DNA of 49,765 nucleotides from Neobacillus vireti (GTDB lineage: Bacteria > Bacillota > Bacilli > Bacillales > Cytobacillaceae), in assembly GCF_001026695.1 (NCBI RefSeq), contig NZ_LDNB01000002.1, forward strand, positions 619,622 through 669,386. Direction: 5' to 3'. The notes below the pieces were generated by a model. That model was not told the origin of the DNA. It saw only the letters and a list, made by a program, of their open reading frames with translations, and did not search any database. Position 1 is the stretch's first letter. Every line of letters starts with the position of its first letter. Both the position numbers and the translations under genes were made by a program. Positions 1-9,804 of the stretch are shown piece after piece.

Positions 1-34
1 CCGCGGAAAGCGCCTGGAACGGAAATCAACATTC
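1..34 (-). repeat. dispersed repeat, inverted partner of the copy at the right end
   Basis: The first 34 bases, read on the minus strand, match bases 49692-49730 except for a 5-base gap near the end (GGCGCTTTCCGCGG against GGCGCTTCGCTTTCCGCGG). The two copies lie about 49.7 kb apart in inverted orientation. From memory, GC-rich repeats of this type recur between genes in Bacillaceae; the copy number here cannot be judged from one window. Confidence 0.7.
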
Positions 35-63
35 ACTATTAACACAGCCTAAAAATAAACAAA

Positions 64-98
64 CCCTTAGCACAATGCTAAGGGTTAATTTTTTTCAT
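64..98. terminator. terminator after the DUF4257 gene
   Basis: A perfect stem AACCCTTAGCA/TGCTAAGGGTT closes on a short loop and carries T-rich sequence on both sides. It lies directly downstream of the minus-strand DUF4257 gene and could work in both directions. Confidence 0.75.
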
Positions 99-102
99 GT
101 CC

Positions 103-387
103 TTATTTATCGCTGTCTTGTTTTAATAGTTTAAACCTATTTAGGACGGCATCACCACCTATTCCGGCAATGATTGAAAAAATGATTATCTCTACAAGTG
201 AATTAGGAGCTGCATACAATACAAGGAGGAGAGCCGCAACTGCGCCTAGAAGCAATTCTTCTAGAAAACCGAGATAAATGAACCTTTTTGTTTTCCGTGG
301 CATAATGATTTTGCCGTACTTTCGAACATGTCCAATAATCCCAACCGACCCACCAATCACAAACGAGAGAATAATGTCCGTTAACAC
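103..387 (-). CDS. small membrane protein, DUF4257 family
   Basis: A 94-aa protein with hydrophobic segments at about residues 3-19 and 45-75, separated by a basic stretch (PRKTKRF). The pattern MPRKTKRFIYLGFLEE followed by a glycine-rich helix is what I recall for the DUF4257 family of Bacillus membrane proteins, whose function is unknown. The start codon is GTG, preceded by AAGGAG 11 bases upstream. It ends at a strong terminator and lies downstream of lexA on the same strand, but lexA has its own terminator, so it is probably a separate transcript. Family assignment is fairly sure; no role can be inferred. Confidence 0.75.
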   Translation of the reverse strand: MLTDIILSFVIGGSVGIIGHVRKYGKIIMPRKTKRFIYLGFLEELLLGAVAALLLVLYAAPNSLVEIIIFSIIAGIGGDAVLNRFKLLKQDSDK

Positions 388-546
388 CGTTCCTCACACT
401 CCTTAAGCCGTTTATTTTTGGACCTAAGGTAAATCATGGTGTAGTTCAATTATATTAAAAATTAACAATATCAGCATGGGTAAATATACTGAATTTTCAA
501 TATACCGAACGGAGAAACAATATTTATAAAGTTTTTTCCCAATAAA

Positions 547-575
547 AAAGAGCTGGCGCTTCGCCAGCTCTTTAG
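547..575. terminator. lexA terminator
   Basis: The stem AAAGAGCTGGCG/CGCCAGCTCTTT has a minimal loop and flanking A/T runs. It sits immediately past the lexA stop codon on the minus strand. Confidence 0.85.
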
Positions 576-577
576 TA

Positions 578-1201
578 TTAATGGATATGGCGATAAACCC
601 CAATGACTTTTCCAAGGATGGAAACATTCCTTAAAATAATCGGGTCCATCGTAGAATTTTCTGGCTGCAGGCGGATATAATCCTTTTCTTTAAAAAATCT
701 TTTACATGTAGCCTCATCTTCTTCGGTCATCGCAACAACTATATCACCGTTATTCGCTGTTTGCTGCTGTTTAACAATTACATAGTCACCGTCAAGGATT
801 CCAGCCTCAATCATGCTCTCGCCCATGATTTCCAGCATAAAGACTTGTTCATCAGCAGGTGCCAAGCTTTCTGGCAGCGGGAAGTACTCTTCAACGTTTT
901 CGATGGCTGTAATCGGCAAACCGGCGGTAACTTTCCCAACTACTGGAACGTTTACTACTTTGTTTCTTGGAATATGCGCTGCTTCATCCACTTCTAATAT
1001 TTCGATTGCTCTTGGTTTCGTAGGATCCCGTCTAATGAGTCCTTTAGTCTCCAGCCTTGCTAAATGACCGTGAACAGTAGAGCTGGAAGCTAGTCCAACT
1101 GCTTCGCCAATTTCTCTTACGGAAGGAGGATAGCCTTTACTCTTCACTTCCGACTTGATGAAATCCAGAATATCCTGTTGACGCTTTGATATTTTTCCCA
1201 T
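578..1201 (-). CDS. lexA: LexA, SOS repressor and self-cleaving protease
   Basis: A 207-aa transcriptional repressor of the SOS regulon. Residues 1-65 form the winged helix-turn-helix ([10 protein letters not shown], then [12 protein letters not shown]), almost identical to the Bacillus subtilis protein (DinR). The C-terminal S24 peptidase domain has the Ala93-Gly94 self-cleavage site (VTAGLP), catalytic Ser129 in GESM and Lys167 in ATCKRF. RecA filaments trigger cleavage in this family. An upstream in-frame GTG at 1213 exists, but it overlaps the ribosome binding site; the ATG at 1201 has GAGGTG at good spacing and gives the family length. It is divergent from yneA, with LexA boxes in between, so it is expected to be autorepressed. 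Confidence 0.97.
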   Translation of the reverse strand: MGKISKRQQDILDFIKSEVKSKGYPPSVREIGEAVGLASSSTVHGHLARLETKGLIRRDPTKPRAIEILEVDEAAHIPRNKVVNVPVVGKVTAGLPITAIENVEEYFPLPESLAPADEQVFMLEIMGESMIEAGILDGDYVIVKQQQTANNGDIVVAMTEEDEATCKRFFKEKDYIRLQPENSTMDPIILRNVSILGKVIGVYRHIH

Positions 1202-1262
1202 GATAAATTGCACCTCGCCTGGTTATTGTTGACTTTATTATAGCATGTTCGCCAATTTTATA

Positions 1263-1276
1263 CAAACATAAGTTCG
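1263..1276. promoter_or_regulatory. LexA box 1 (lexA side)
   Basis: CAAACATAAGTTCG matches the Bacillus SOS consensus CGAACRNRYGTTYG at 12 of 14 positions. It overlaps the likely lexA -35 region (TTGTAT at 1265-1260, 17 bases from the TATAAT at 1242-1237 on the minus strand), so LexA would block its own promoter. Confidence 0.75.
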
Positions 1277-1285
1277 AATTAATTG

Positions 1286-1315
1286 TTGACAACAAACGAA
1301 TGTTCGGATTATAAT
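1286..1315 (+). promoter_or_regulatory. yneA promoter with embedded LexA box 2
   Basis: A perfect -35 TTGACA (1286-1291) and -10 TATAAT (1310-1315) are separated by 18 bases. Between them CAAACGAATGTTCG (1293-1306) matches the SOS box at 13 of 14 positions. Repressor bound here would occlude the promoter, the expected arrangement for a tightly SOS-controlled division inhibitor. Confidence 0.88.
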
Positions 1316-1360
1316 AAAATCAATGAAAAGGGAACATATATTCTTATAAGAGGTGTAATC

Positions 1361-1687
1361 ATGAGAAAAATCTTGAACCAATATTCGTATGCCATTACTC
1401 TTATTATTTTAAGCTGTTCATTCGCTATCGTTCTATCGATTCAAAATCATACCAATGACAAGGAAAATTATCTCAAGGTTAAAATTTCTGAAGGGGATTC
1501 ACTTTGGGAAATCTCGAAGCAATATTCCGAGCAGCACACTTTATCGAACGAAGAGTTCGTATCCTGGGTTATAAGTCATAATGAAAATATCGACGATCAC
1601 ATTTTTCCTGGGGAAGAAATCACCATTCCAGTAAATAAAATCACATCTTCATCTACAACAGAATTAGCCGGCGCTTTCGGAGACTAG
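1361..1687 (+). CDS. yneA: YneA, SOS-induced cell division suppressor
   Basis: A 108-aa protein with one N-terminal membrane segment (about residues 9-28) and an exported LysM-like domain (about 40-88, from YLKVKISEGDSLWEIS to ITIPV). In B. subtilis, YneA delays septation during DNA damage by acting at the division site from outside the membrane. The ATG at 1361 has the ribosome binding site AGAGGTG; the longer upstream frame has no such signal and overlaps the promoter. It is first in the SOS operon with yneB and ynzC and divergent from lexA, as in B. subtilis. Confidence 0.93.
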   Translation: MRKILNQYSYAITLIILSCSFAIVLSIQNHTNDKENYLKVKISEGDSLWEISKQYSEQHTLSNEEFVSWVISHNENIDDHIFPGEEITIPVNKITSSSTTELAGAFGD

Positions 1688-1700
1688 AAAGGAATTATAA

Positions 1701-2348
<648 letters not shown>

Positions 2349-2429
2349 TGCTTATGCCTTGTCAGGAAGCCTCTTTTTTAGTAAAATCGTATGACATTAC
2401 AGATTCTTTACCGAAAGGAAGGTTCTTGA

Positions 2430-2660
2430 ATGCTATCGAAAGAAAAAATGGCTAGAATCAATGAACTGGCAAGAAAAGCAAAAGCGACTGGCTTGACGGA
2501 GACAGAAGCAAAAGAGCAATCTCAATTAAGAAGCGAGTATTTGGCAACATTCCGCTCAAGTATGCTTGATACATTAACAAATACAAAGTTCATCGATCCA
2601 GAAGGAAACGACGTAACACCAGAAAAAATAAAAATGAGGAAAAAAAATACACTTCATTAG
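2430..2660 (+). CDS. ynzC: YnzC, DUF896 family
   Basis: A 76-aa, mostly helical protein with the DUF896 pattern: KMARINELARKAKATGLTE, then EQSQLRSEYL and a C-terminal VTPEKIK. It is the third gene of the yneA-yneB-ynzC SOS operon in Bacillus. The ribosome binding site GAAAGGAAGG precedes the ATG. The function is not established. A hairpin follows at 2667, which separates it from tkt. Confidence 0.9.
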   Translation: MLSKEKMARINELARKAKATGLTETEAKEQSQLRSEYLATFRSSMLDTLTNTKFIDPEGNDVTPEKIKMRKKNTLH

Positions 2661-2666
2661 CCTGCG

Positions 2667-2695
2667 AGGAATACACATTTGTATTCCTTTTCTAC
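2667..2695 (+). terminator. terminator of the yneA-yneB-ynzC operon
   Basis: The stem AGGAATACA/TGTATTCCT has a 4-base loop and is followed by TTTTCT. It lies just past ynzC and before tkt. Confidence 0.65.
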
Positions 2696-2840
2696 ATATA
2701 TCAGCAGCTTCTGTGTCAAAATATTAAACAAAATGACTTTTGCTCTGCATATTTCAGACCAATCAGTTGAATTATAGCCTGCATCAATATAATATTAATG
2801 ATGTGTTTAGTAATCCTGTGATTAAGAAAGGATGTATTTC

Positions 2841-4847
2841 ATGTTTAATACTATTGATGAATTATCAGTTACCTCCATTCGGACGCTTGCCATTGATGCA
2901 ATTGAGAAAGCAAACTCAGGGCATCCTGGTATGCCGATGGGTGCTGCACCAATGACCTATACATTATGGACCCGCTTTATGAACCAAAACCCAAAGAATC
3001 CTCATTGGTTTAATCGTGATCGCTTTGTGTTATCAGCTGGTCATGGTTCTGCATTGTTATACAGCATGCTCCACTTATCCGGCTACAATCTTAGCATGGA
3101 TGATTTAAAGCAATTCCGTCAATGGGGAAGTAAAACGCCTGGACATCCTGAGTACGGCCACACAGAAGGGGTAGAGGCAACAACAGGCCCGCTTGGCCAG
3201 GGGATTGCGATGGCAGTCGGTATGGCTATAGCAGAACGCCATGTAGCAAGCGTATATAATAAAGATAATTTTGAACTTGTGAACCATTTTACATATTCTA
3301 TTTGTGGCGATGGCGACCTAATGGAAGGTGTATCTGCGGAAGCTGCATCACTTGCCGGACACTTGAAATTAGGACGGTTAGTTGTTCTCTATGATTCCAA
3401 TGATATTTCCCTTGATGGTGACTTAGATAAATCCTTCTCTGAGAGTGTTAAAGGCCGCTTTGAGGCATATGGCTGGCAATATCTTCGCGTAGAAGACGGA
3501 AATAATCTTGAAGAAATCGCGAAAGCCATTGAAGAAGCTAGAAATGATCTCGACCGTCCGACAATGATTGAAGTAAGAACAGTAATCGGTTATGGTTCCC
3601 CGAACCGGGCTGGAACTTCAGGTGTACATGGAGCGCCACTTGGTGCAGATGAGTTAAAGCTGACAAAAGAAGCGTATAAATGGACATTCGAAGAAGATTT
3701 CCATGTACCACAGGAAGTTTACGACAATTTCCAAAAACTCATTGTTGAAAATGGCGAGAAGAAGGAAAGAGAATGGAATGACCTTTTCGCACAGTATAAA
3801 AAAGAGTTTCCTGAACTAGCTGCACAGCTGGAGCAAGCATTGAAAAATGAACTCCCTGAAGGCTGGGATAAAGATATTCCAGTTTACAGTGAAGGAAAAA
3901 GCCTTGCAAGCCGTGCCTCTTCTGGTGAAGTGTTAAATAGTATTGCGAAAAACCTGCCTACATTTATCGGTGGTTCTGCGGACCTTGCTGGTTCAAATAA
4001 AACAATGATTAAAGGTTCAAAAGACTTTATGCCTGGTTCTTATGAAGGCCGGAATTTCTGGTTTGGTGTCCGTGAATTTGCTATGGGTGCTGCGATGAAT
4101 GGTATTGCCTTACATGGTGGAATGAAAGTATTCGGCGGAACGTTCTTTGTCTTCTCTGACTACGTTCGTCCTGCGATTCGTCTTGCTGCCTTAATGGGAT
4201 TACCAGTAACGTACGTATTTACCCATGATAGTATTGCGGTTGGTGAAGATGGACCAACACACGAACCAATCGAACAGCTTGCTGCACTGCGCGCGATGCC
4301 TGGATTATCGATTATTCGTCCTGCAGATGGTAACGAAACTGCGGCTGCTTGGAAGCTTGCGGTAGAGTCAACGAACAAGCCAACAGCGCTCGTATTGACA
4401 CGTCAAGATTTACCAACATTAAAAGGAACGGATGCAAATGCATATGAGGGAGTTTCAAAAGGTGCCTATGTCGTTTCTCCTTCAGAACGCAATACCCCTG
4501 ATGCGTTGCTGTTGGCGACGGGTTCAGAGGTTAGCCTTGCCGTTGAAGCCCAAAAAGCACTGGCTGGTGAGGGTGTTCACGTTTCGGTAGTCAGCATGCC
4601 TTCATGGGACCGCTTCGAACAGCAATCTCAAGAATACAAAGATTCTGTGCTTCCGAAGAATGTGAAAAAACGTCTTGGAATTGAAGTCGGTGCATCATTC
4701 GGCTGGCACAAATACACCGGCGATGAAGGCGATGTCTTAGCAATTGACAAATTCGGCGCATCTGCACCGGGAGAAAAGATTATGGAAGAATACGGCTTTA
4801 CCGTAAATAACGTCGTTGCACGTGTGAAGGCGTTATTGAATAAATAA
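2841..4847 (+). CDS. tkt: transketolase
   Basis: A 668-aa transketolase, which moves two-carbon units between sugar phosphates in the pentose phosphate pathway using thiamine diphosphate and Mg2+. It shows the N-terminal [13 protein letters not shown] signature, the thiamine-diphosphate motif GDGDLMEG from about residue 156, [17 protein letters not shown] in the pyrimidine domain and a normal C-terminal domain. An in-frame ATG at 2832 sits directly on the AAAGGA ribosome binding site, so the ATG at 2841 is preferred. It lies between ynzC and sirA as in B. subtilis and ends at a strong terminator, so it is probably monocistronic. Confidence 0.97.
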   Translation: MFNTIDELSVTSIRTLAIDAIEKANSGHPGMPMGAAPMTYTLWTRFMNQNPKNPHWFNRDRFVLSAGHGSALLYSMLHLSGYNLSMDDLKQFRQWGSKTPGHPEYGHTEGVEATTGPLGQGIAMAVGMAIAERHVASVYNKDNFELVNHFTYSICGDGDLMEGVSAEAASLAGHLKLGRLVVLYDSNDISLDGDLDKSFSESVKGRFEAYGWQYLRVEDGNNLEEIAKAIEEARNDLDRPTMIEVRTVIGYGSPNRAGTSGVHGAPLGADELKLTKEAYKWTFEEDFHVPQEVYDNFQKLIVENGEKKEREWNDLFAQYKKEFPELAAQLEQALKNELPEGWDKDIPVYSEGKSLASRASSGEVLNSIAKNLPTFIGGSADLAGSNKTMIKGSKDFMPGSYEGRNFWFGVREFAMGAAMNGIALHGGMKVFGGTFFVFSDYVRPAIRLAALMGLPVTYVFTHDSIAVGEDGPTHEPIEQLAALRAMPGLSIIRPADGNETAAAWKLAVESTNKPTALVLTRQDLPTLKGTDANAYEGVSKGAYVVSPSERNTPDALLLATGSEVSLAVEAQKALAGEGVHVSVVSMPSWDRFEQQSQEYKDSVLPKNVKKRLGIEVGASFGWHKYTGDEGDVLAIDKFGASAPGEKIMEEYGFTVNNVVARVKALLNK

Positions 4848-4861
4848 GAATGTGTAATGCA

Positions 4862-4895
4862 AATGAGAACGGAAAAATTCCGTTCTCATTTTTTG
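4862..4895. terminator. tkt terminator
   Basis: A 13-bp stem AATGAGAACGGAA/TTCCGTTCTCATT with a 3-base loop is followed by TTTTTTGT. It begins 14 bases after the tkt stop codon. Confidence 0.9.
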
Positions 4896-4967
4896 TATTT
4901 TAAAAAAAATAAAGGAATCTTCAATAATTCTACCGAATTCATAGTACAACCGTTTAGATATGTTGTA

Positions 4968-5033
4968 TTCGACAAAATTAGTGAAAGTTTTTGCCGCCGT
5001 AAGACAAATGTTTCGCTTGCTATTTTTTATAAT
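4968..5033 (+). promoter_or_regulatory. sirA control region: Spo0A box and -10
   Basis: TTCGACA at 4968-4974 is the exact reverse complement of the Spo0A recognition sequence TGTCGAA. A perfect -10 TATAAT lies at 5028-5033 without a good -35 at 17-18 bases, as expected for a promoter that needs an activator. In B. subtilis sirA is switched on by Spo0A-P; the same control is inferred here. Confidence 0.7.
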
Positions 5034-5065
5034 AGAAAAAAGGGGAATCAACGAAGGGGAGAACT

Positions 5066-5509
5066 ATGGTGAGAAAATATCAGCTTTATTTAATAGAAGA
5101 TGAATTTGCTGCCCATTACTTCGGAAGAGAGCGATTGTTCTTTCAGCTTTTTATGGAACATCAAAATGCAGACGGTGAGCTAAAATTTATTACAAAAAAA
5201 CAAATTTCTTATATAACTAAAAGGGTTGAGGCCTTGAAAATCCATCAGCTAATTCAAAAACAGCTAAGTAGAATAAAAGGATTTAGAGCTGAGCAAGGTG
5301 CATACTCGATAGAACTAAGCGGAAAACTAAGTACGGCCAAATTAGAAGTATTTCAAGAATTGATAACAGTCGAGGCTGGAGGCAGCTATGAAGCTGAAAC
5401 GGCTTTTTTTGAAGTGCTGCGAAAATGCGAGTCTTCCTTCCTGGCTTTAGACCTCGATCACCAGCGCTATGGCTGGTTAAAGCCGATTAAAGAAAGAAAA
5501 TTAATCTAA
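5066..5509 (+). CDS. sirA: SirA, sporulation inhibitor of replication
   Basis: A 147-aa protein matching the YneE/SirA family: RKYQLYLIEDEFAAHYFGRE at the start and KQISYITKRVEALKIHQLI in the middle. In B. subtilis, SirA binds DnaA domain I and prevents new rounds of replication once sporulation begins. The ATG follows GGGGAGAACT. The gene lies between tkt and yneF, the conserved order, and a Spo0A box stands about 90 bases upstream. Confidence 0.9.
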   Translation: MVRKYQLYLIEDEFAAHYFGRERLFFQLFMEHQNADGELKFITKKQISYITKRVEALKIHQLIQKQLSRIKGFRAEQGAYSIELSGKLSTAKLEVFQELITVEAGGSYEAETAFFEVLRKCESSFLALDLDHQRYGWLKPIKERKLI

Positions 5510-5582
5510 TTGAAAGCAGATATTGTCTAATCCACAAATTTTTAGTACACTGTATGGTAGACAACATGAAGGAGGAAGTTTA

Positions 5583-5807
5583 ATGGGTACAACAGGAATT
5601 GCGATTCTAGTTGGTGTACTAGCATTAGTTGCTGGTGTAGCGCTAGGATTTTTCATTGCTCGCAAATATATGATGAGCTACTTAAAGAAAAATCCGCCAA
5701 TCAATGAACAAATGTTAAAAATGATGATGATGCAAATGGGTATGAAGCCTTCACAAAAGAAGATCAACCAAATGATGTCAGCAATGAACAAACAGCAATC
5801 TAAATAA
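5583..5807 (+). CDS. yneF: YneF, UPF0154 membrane protein
   Basis: A 74-aa protein with one N-terminal membrane segment (about residues 4-26, ending FFIARKYM) followed by a Met-rich helix ([21 protein letters not shown]) typical of UPF0154. The longer frame from 5523 lacks a ribosome binding site, whereas GAAGGAGG precedes the ATG at 5583. Function unknown. It sits directly after sirA as in B. subtilis. Confidence 0.92.
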   Translation: MGTTGIAILVGVLALVAGVALGFFIARKYMMSYLKKNPPINEQMLKMMMMQMGMKPSQKKINQMMSAMNKQQSK

Positions 5808-5814
5808 ACTAGAC

Positions 5815-5845
5815 AAGCACTCACATATGAATGGGTGCTTTTTTG
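5815..5845 (+). terminator. yneF terminator
   Basis: The stem AGCACTC/GGGTGCT (one G-U pair) with an 11-base loop is followed by TTTTTT, just past yneF. Confidence 0.65.
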
Positions 5846-5992
5846 GTGCCTAAAAACCATGGTTTCGAAATCTTTATTATTTTAGAAATATTTGATAAAA
5901 TAAAACCGCAACTGGTTGGATGAGGATGGAGGTAGTGATTTTAAAGAAAGAAATGAAACAGTTGGATTTTTAAGTGTTTTGGGGGAGGTTTC

Positions 5993-7744
5993 ATGAAAGT
6001 TTTTTTAGAATTAGGCTGGTTTTTTAAGCAGGAGAAAAAAGCATACATATCAGGGGTTTTCCTTTTGCTGCTCGTGGCAATGCTTCAGTTAGTACCGCCA
6101 AAGGTGATTGGCATTATTGCTGACCATATTCATGAGGGGACGATTACAAAAGCGATGCTGGTAGAATGGGTTATCGTTCTTATTGGTGTCGCGATTGCCA
6201 TGTATGTCCTAAGATATTATTGGAGAATTATGATCTTTGGTTCGTCGGTTAAACTGAGTAAAATATTAAGAAATCGCTTATATCAACATTTTACCAATAT
6301 GTCACCAGCATTTTATCAGAAAAGCCGTGTGGGCGATCTGATGGCACATGCGACCAATGACCTGTCAGCCATCCAGCAAACTGCAGGGGCAGGGGTCTTG
6401 ACACTCGTTGACTCCCTTTCAACGGGCGGGTTTGTTATCATTGCAATGGCCTTTACAATCAGCTGGAAATTGACGTTAATCTGCTTAATTCCGATGCCGT
6501 TTATGGCGATGCTGACGAGCTGGTTTGGATCGATGCTGCATAAAAGCTTTTACAAGGCCCAAGAAGCGTTCTCGTCATTAAATGATAAGACACAAGAAAG
6601 TATAACCGGGATAAAGGTCATCAAAACGTTTGGACAGGAACAGGAAGATATTGAAGATTTTCGGAAACAATCAGAAGACGTCGTTCAGAAAAATATTGTC
6701 GTCGCGAAAATCGACTCTCTCTATGACCCTACCATTTCCATCATCGTCGGGATTTCCTTTTTCTTATCGATCGCTTTTGGCGCCAAGTTTGTCCTTAATG
6801 GTGACTTATCGATTGGTGAATTAATCTCGTTTACAACCTATTTAGGATTATTAATATGGCCAATGCTAGCGTTTGGCTGGTTGTTTAACATCGTTGAACG
6901 AGGCCGCGCTTCCTACGACCGAGTTGCCGCTCTTCTTAGGGAAAAGGTCGAAATCACGGATCACGAAAAGGCGCTTGATACAGTGCCGTATGGAGATATT
7001 CAGTATCAAATCGCTGAATTTACTTACCCAGGCGATGCACAGCCGCTCTTGAAAGATATTTCCGTTTCCCTACATGCGGGAGAAACATTAGGAATTGTAG
7101 GTAAGACAGGTTCAGGCAAAACAACACTGTTAAAGCTGCTTATTCGTGAATTTGAAGGCTATCAAGGTGAAATCCGTTTTGGCGGGCAAAAACTTCAGGA
7201 CTATAAGCTCGAAAAATTACGGGAAGCAATTGGCTATGTCCCACAAGACCATTTCTTATTTTCCGCTTCGGTTGCTGAAAACATTGCCTTTACAGATCCA
7301 ACAGCAACAATCGAGGAGATCGAACGGGCAGCAAAACTAGCCAATATCCATGACGATATCCTCCAATTTACAGATGGGTATCAAACGATTGTCGGTGAGC
7401 GAGGAGTGTCGTTGTCAGGCGGGCAAAAGCAAAGAATTTCGATTGCACGTGCACTCCTAATGAATCCGGAAGTCCTCGTACTCGACGATTCCTTATCAGC
7501 AGTAGATGCGAAAACGGAGGAAGCCATCCTTTCATCCTTAAGGCAAAATCGCGAGGGGAAAACAACCATCATTACCTCGCACCGTTTAAGTGCAATCCAA
7601 CATGCCAGTCTCATTATCGTCCTCGAGAATGGGCAGGTTATCGAAAGAGGCACACATGAGGACCTGATGGAATTGGACGGATGGTATAAGGAAATGTATT
7701 TACACCAGCAGCTAGAAGAACTTGTTGAGCATGGGGGGCATTAA
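5993..7744 (+). CDS. ABC exporter half-transporter, degenerate ATP-site subunit (YheI/BmrC type)
   Basis: A 583-aa half transporter with a six-helix membrane domain (about residues 15-310) and a C-terminal ATPase. Walker A is GKTGSGKTT and the signature is the canonical LSGGQ, but Walker B reads LVLDDS: an Asp replaces the catalytic Glu. That is the hallmark of the non-hydrolysing subunit of heterodimeric exporters such as BmrC (YheI), and the N-terminal GWFF and MSPAFYQKSRVGDLMAHATNDL segments also resemble YheI. It is followed after one base by its partner. Multidrug export is inferred from the family; the true substrate is unknown. Confidence 0.88.
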   Translation: MKVFLELGWFFKQEKKAYISGVFLLLLVAMLQLVPPKVIGIIADHIHEGTITKAMLVEWVIVLIGVAIAMYVLRYYWRIMIFGSSVKLSKILRNRLYQHFTNMSPAFYQKSRVGDLMAHATNDLSAIQQTAGAGVLTLVDSLSTGGFVIIAMAFTISWKLTLICLIPMPFMAMLTSWFGSMLHKSFYKAQEAFSSLNDKTQESITGIKVIKTFGQEQEDIEDFRKQSEDVVQKNIVVAKIDSLYDPTISIIVGISFFLSIAFGAKFVLNGDLSIGELISFTTYLGLLIWPMLAFGWLFNIVERGRASYDRVAALLREKVEITDHEKALDTVPYGDIQYQIAEFTYPGDAQPLLKDISVSLHAGETLGIVGKTGSGKTTLLKLLIREFEGYQGEIRFGGQKLQDYKLEKLREAIGYVPQDHFLFSASVAENIAFTDPTATIEEIERAAKLANIHDDILQFTDGYQTIVGERGVSLSGGQKQRISIARALLMNPEVLVLDDSLSAVDAKTEEAILSSLRQNREGKTTIITSHRLSAIQHASLIIVLENGQVIERGTHEDLMELDGWYKEMYLHQQLEELVEHGGH

Positions 7745-7745
7745 G

Positions 7746-9542
7746 ATGGAAGAGAAATTGCAGCTGTCAGAACGTGAACAAAGAAAGATATTGTTCCGTC
7801 TCCTTTCTTATACAAAAACACATAAGAAAATGATCAGCATTGCCTTCGTTCTGCTGCTCTTAACAACAATAGGAGATATCGTCCTGCCGTATTTAGTCAA
7901 AATCTTTATCGATAATTATTTGACACCAGGGAAGCTTGAATTTCAGCCATTATTGATTCTCGGCTCGATTTACATGGGGATTCAAATTGTAAAGGCTGTC
8001 TTGATGTTTTTTCAATTTGTGAAATTTCAGGAGATTGCTCTATACATTATCCAGCAGCTCCGGATCGATGTGTTTTCAAAAGTCCAGTCACTTGGTTTGA
8101 AATATTTTGATAAAACCCCTGCGGGAAGCATCGTTTCCCGGGTGACGAATGATACGGAAGCGATTAAAGATATGTTTGTCACCGTCATTGCCACCTTTAT
8201 TCAAAGTGGCTTTCTGTTGACTGGTATTTTTATTGCAATGTTTATTTTGAATATAAAACTGGCACTGTTTTGCGTCATAATTATTCCAATCCTATTGTTT
8301 GTAATGAACTTATATCGAAAATTAAGCTCGCGGTTTTACCTTGATATGCGTGAGAGATTGAGCCAATTGAATGCTAAGCTAGCGGAGTCGCTTTCGGGAA
8401 TGGCAATTATTCAAGTTTTTCGTCAGGAAAAACGCCTGCGTCATGAATTTGGCGACATTAACGAGCAGCACTACAAGGCAGGAATGAAAAATATTAAAAT
8501 TGATGGTCTTTTGCTAAGACCGGCGATTGATTTGATTTATATTTTTGCCCTTATCATTGTCTTAAGCTATTTCGGGATTACATCCTTTCAACACAGTGTG
8601 GAAATTGGGGTCATCTACGCGTTTATCAATTATTTAGACCGTTTCTTTGAGCCGGTAAACCAGATGATGATGAGGCTTTCCTTATACCAGCAGGCAATCG
8701 TTGCCGGCTCCCGCGTGTTTCGATTGTTAGATGAAGAAGAGCTGGCTCCGGCTCAAAAGGACGAGAAGACGATTGCCATTCAACAAGGAAAGATTGAGTT
8801 CAAGGATTTAAGTTTTTCCTACGATGGCAAACGGGATGTTTTGAAAAATATATCCTTTACCGCTAATCCCGGTGAAACGGTAGCACTGGTCGGTCACACA
8901 GGCAGTGGAAAGAGCTCCATCATTAATCTAATGATGCGTTTTTACGAGTTTGAACGCGGGGAAATTTTGATTGACGGGGAATCGATTCGAAACTTTACTA
9001 AGCCTGAACTAAGAGAGAAGATGGGGCTAGTGCTGCAGGATCCATTTTTGTTCTACGGGACAGTAAAGGATAATATTCGCCTTCATAATGAAAGTTTGAC
9101 AGATGAACAGGTGAAGGAAGCAGCAAAATTCGTTCAAGCACATACGTTTATCGACAGGCTTGAGGATGGCTTTGACCACAAGGTGGTCGAGCGGGGCGCA
9201 ACTTTCTCAAGCGGACAGCGGCAGTTAATTGCCTTTGCCAGGACGATTGCCGCTAACCCGAAAATATTAGTGCTCGATGAGGCGACAGCCAATATTGATA
9301 CGGAAACAGAAGAGGCCATCCAAACGGCGCTGGCAAAAATGCGCAAAGGGCGAACAACAATCGCAATTGCCCACCGTTTATCAACCATCCAAGACGCTGA
9401 TTTAATCCTCGTATTGCATCAAGGGGAAATTGTTGAACGGGGAACGCATCAAGAGCTGCTCGCGCTTGGTGGGCTCTATCATAAAATGTTCCTACTGCAA
9501 AACGGAGCGGTCGAACGTTTCGAAGATGTAGTGAATGGATAA
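7746..9542 (+). CDS. ABC exporter half-transporter, catalytic subunit
   Basis: A 598-aa half transporter with six membrane helices (about residues 25-310) and an ATPase domain. Walker A is GHTGSGKSS and Walker B is the canonical LVLDEA, but the signature is altered to FSSGQ. With the upstream subunit (LSGGQ, LDDS) the pair would form one canonical and one degenerate ATP site, as in BmrCD and LmrCD. It lacks the extra segment that brings B. subtilis YheH to 673 aa, so I give no symbol. The ATG at 7746 follows GGGGGG; an in-frame ATG at 7731 has no binding site. The genes are one base apart and clearly one operon. Confidence 0.88.
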   Translation: MEEKLQLSEREQRKILFRLLSYTKTHKKMISIAFVLLLLTTIGDIVLPYLVKIFIDNYLTPGKLEFQPLLILGSIYMGIQIVKAVLMFFQFVKFQEIALYIIQQLRIDVFSKVQSLGLKYFDKTPAGSIVSRVTNDTEAIKDMFVTVIATFIQSGFLLTGIFIAMFILNIKLALFCVIIIPILLFVMNLYRKLSSRFYLDMRERLSQLNAKLAESLSGMAIIQVFRQEKRLRHEFGDINEQHYKAGMKNIKIDGLLLRPAIDLIYIFALIIVLSYFGITSFQHSVEIGVIYAFINYLDRFFEPVNQMMMRLSLYQQAIVAGSRVFRLLDEEELAPAQKDEKTIAIQQGKIEFKDLSFSYDGKRDVLKNISFTANPGETVALVGHTGSGKSSIINLMMRFYEFERGEILIDGESIRNFTKPELREKMGLVLQDPFLFYGTVKDNIRLHNESLTDEQVKEAAKFVQAHTFIDRLEDGFDHKVVERGATFSSGQRQLIAFARTIAANPKILVLDEATANIDTETEEAIQTALAKMRKGRTTIAIAHRLSTIQDADLILVLHQGEIVERGTHQELLALGGLYHKMFLLQNGAVERFEDVVNG

Positions 9543-9552
9543 GAAAAGCGGA

Positions 9553-9678
9553 AGCGCCCGTTTAGCGGCGTATGGACTGGAGCGCTTCGACTGAGATAAA
9601 GGAAACACGGTGAACGTTAGTGAACCGATGTTGACTTATCGTAGGGAGAAGAGCGAAGTCCACTAGCCGCTGGGCGCT
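9553..9678. repeat. structured dispersed repeat, long imperfect inverted repeat
   Basis: The outer arms AGCGCCC and GGGCGCT pair, as do inner blocks AGCGGC/GCCGCT and GGACT/AGTCC, with a further small stem CGGT/ACCG in the loop region. It begins just after the ABC operon. From memory, closely similar elements are scattered through Bacillaceae genomes downstream of genes. Whether it is a transcribed RNA structure or a mobile miniature element is not settled by the sequence. Confidence 0.6.
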
Positions 9679-9728
9679 GGAGCTGGACAATTCTCAAATT
9701 TCAATGATATAAATTCTGATATAATTGA

Positions 9729-9757
9729 AAAGCCTGGCATTATGCCAGGCTTTTCAT
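9729..9757. terminator. bidirectional terminator
   Basis: A stem of about 12 bp (AAAAGCCTGGCA/TGCCAGGCTTTT) lies between the ABC exporter operon and the convergent Spo0E-like gene. Both flanks suit termination on either strand. Confidence 0.85.
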
Positions 9758-9804
9758 ATCCTATTAATCTAGTTTGGAGCATAAACTTTCAATAAGTTTG
9801 CCGT

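Noticed and set aside
761..1067. Plus-strand frames opposite lexA
   Set aside because: They are shadows of lexA without start signals or recognisable domains.
1237..1250. Third LexA box on the lexA side (half site CGAAC at 1251-1247)
   Set aside because: Only one half site fits; 9 of 14 positions match, too few to call, although B. subtilis has three boxes here.
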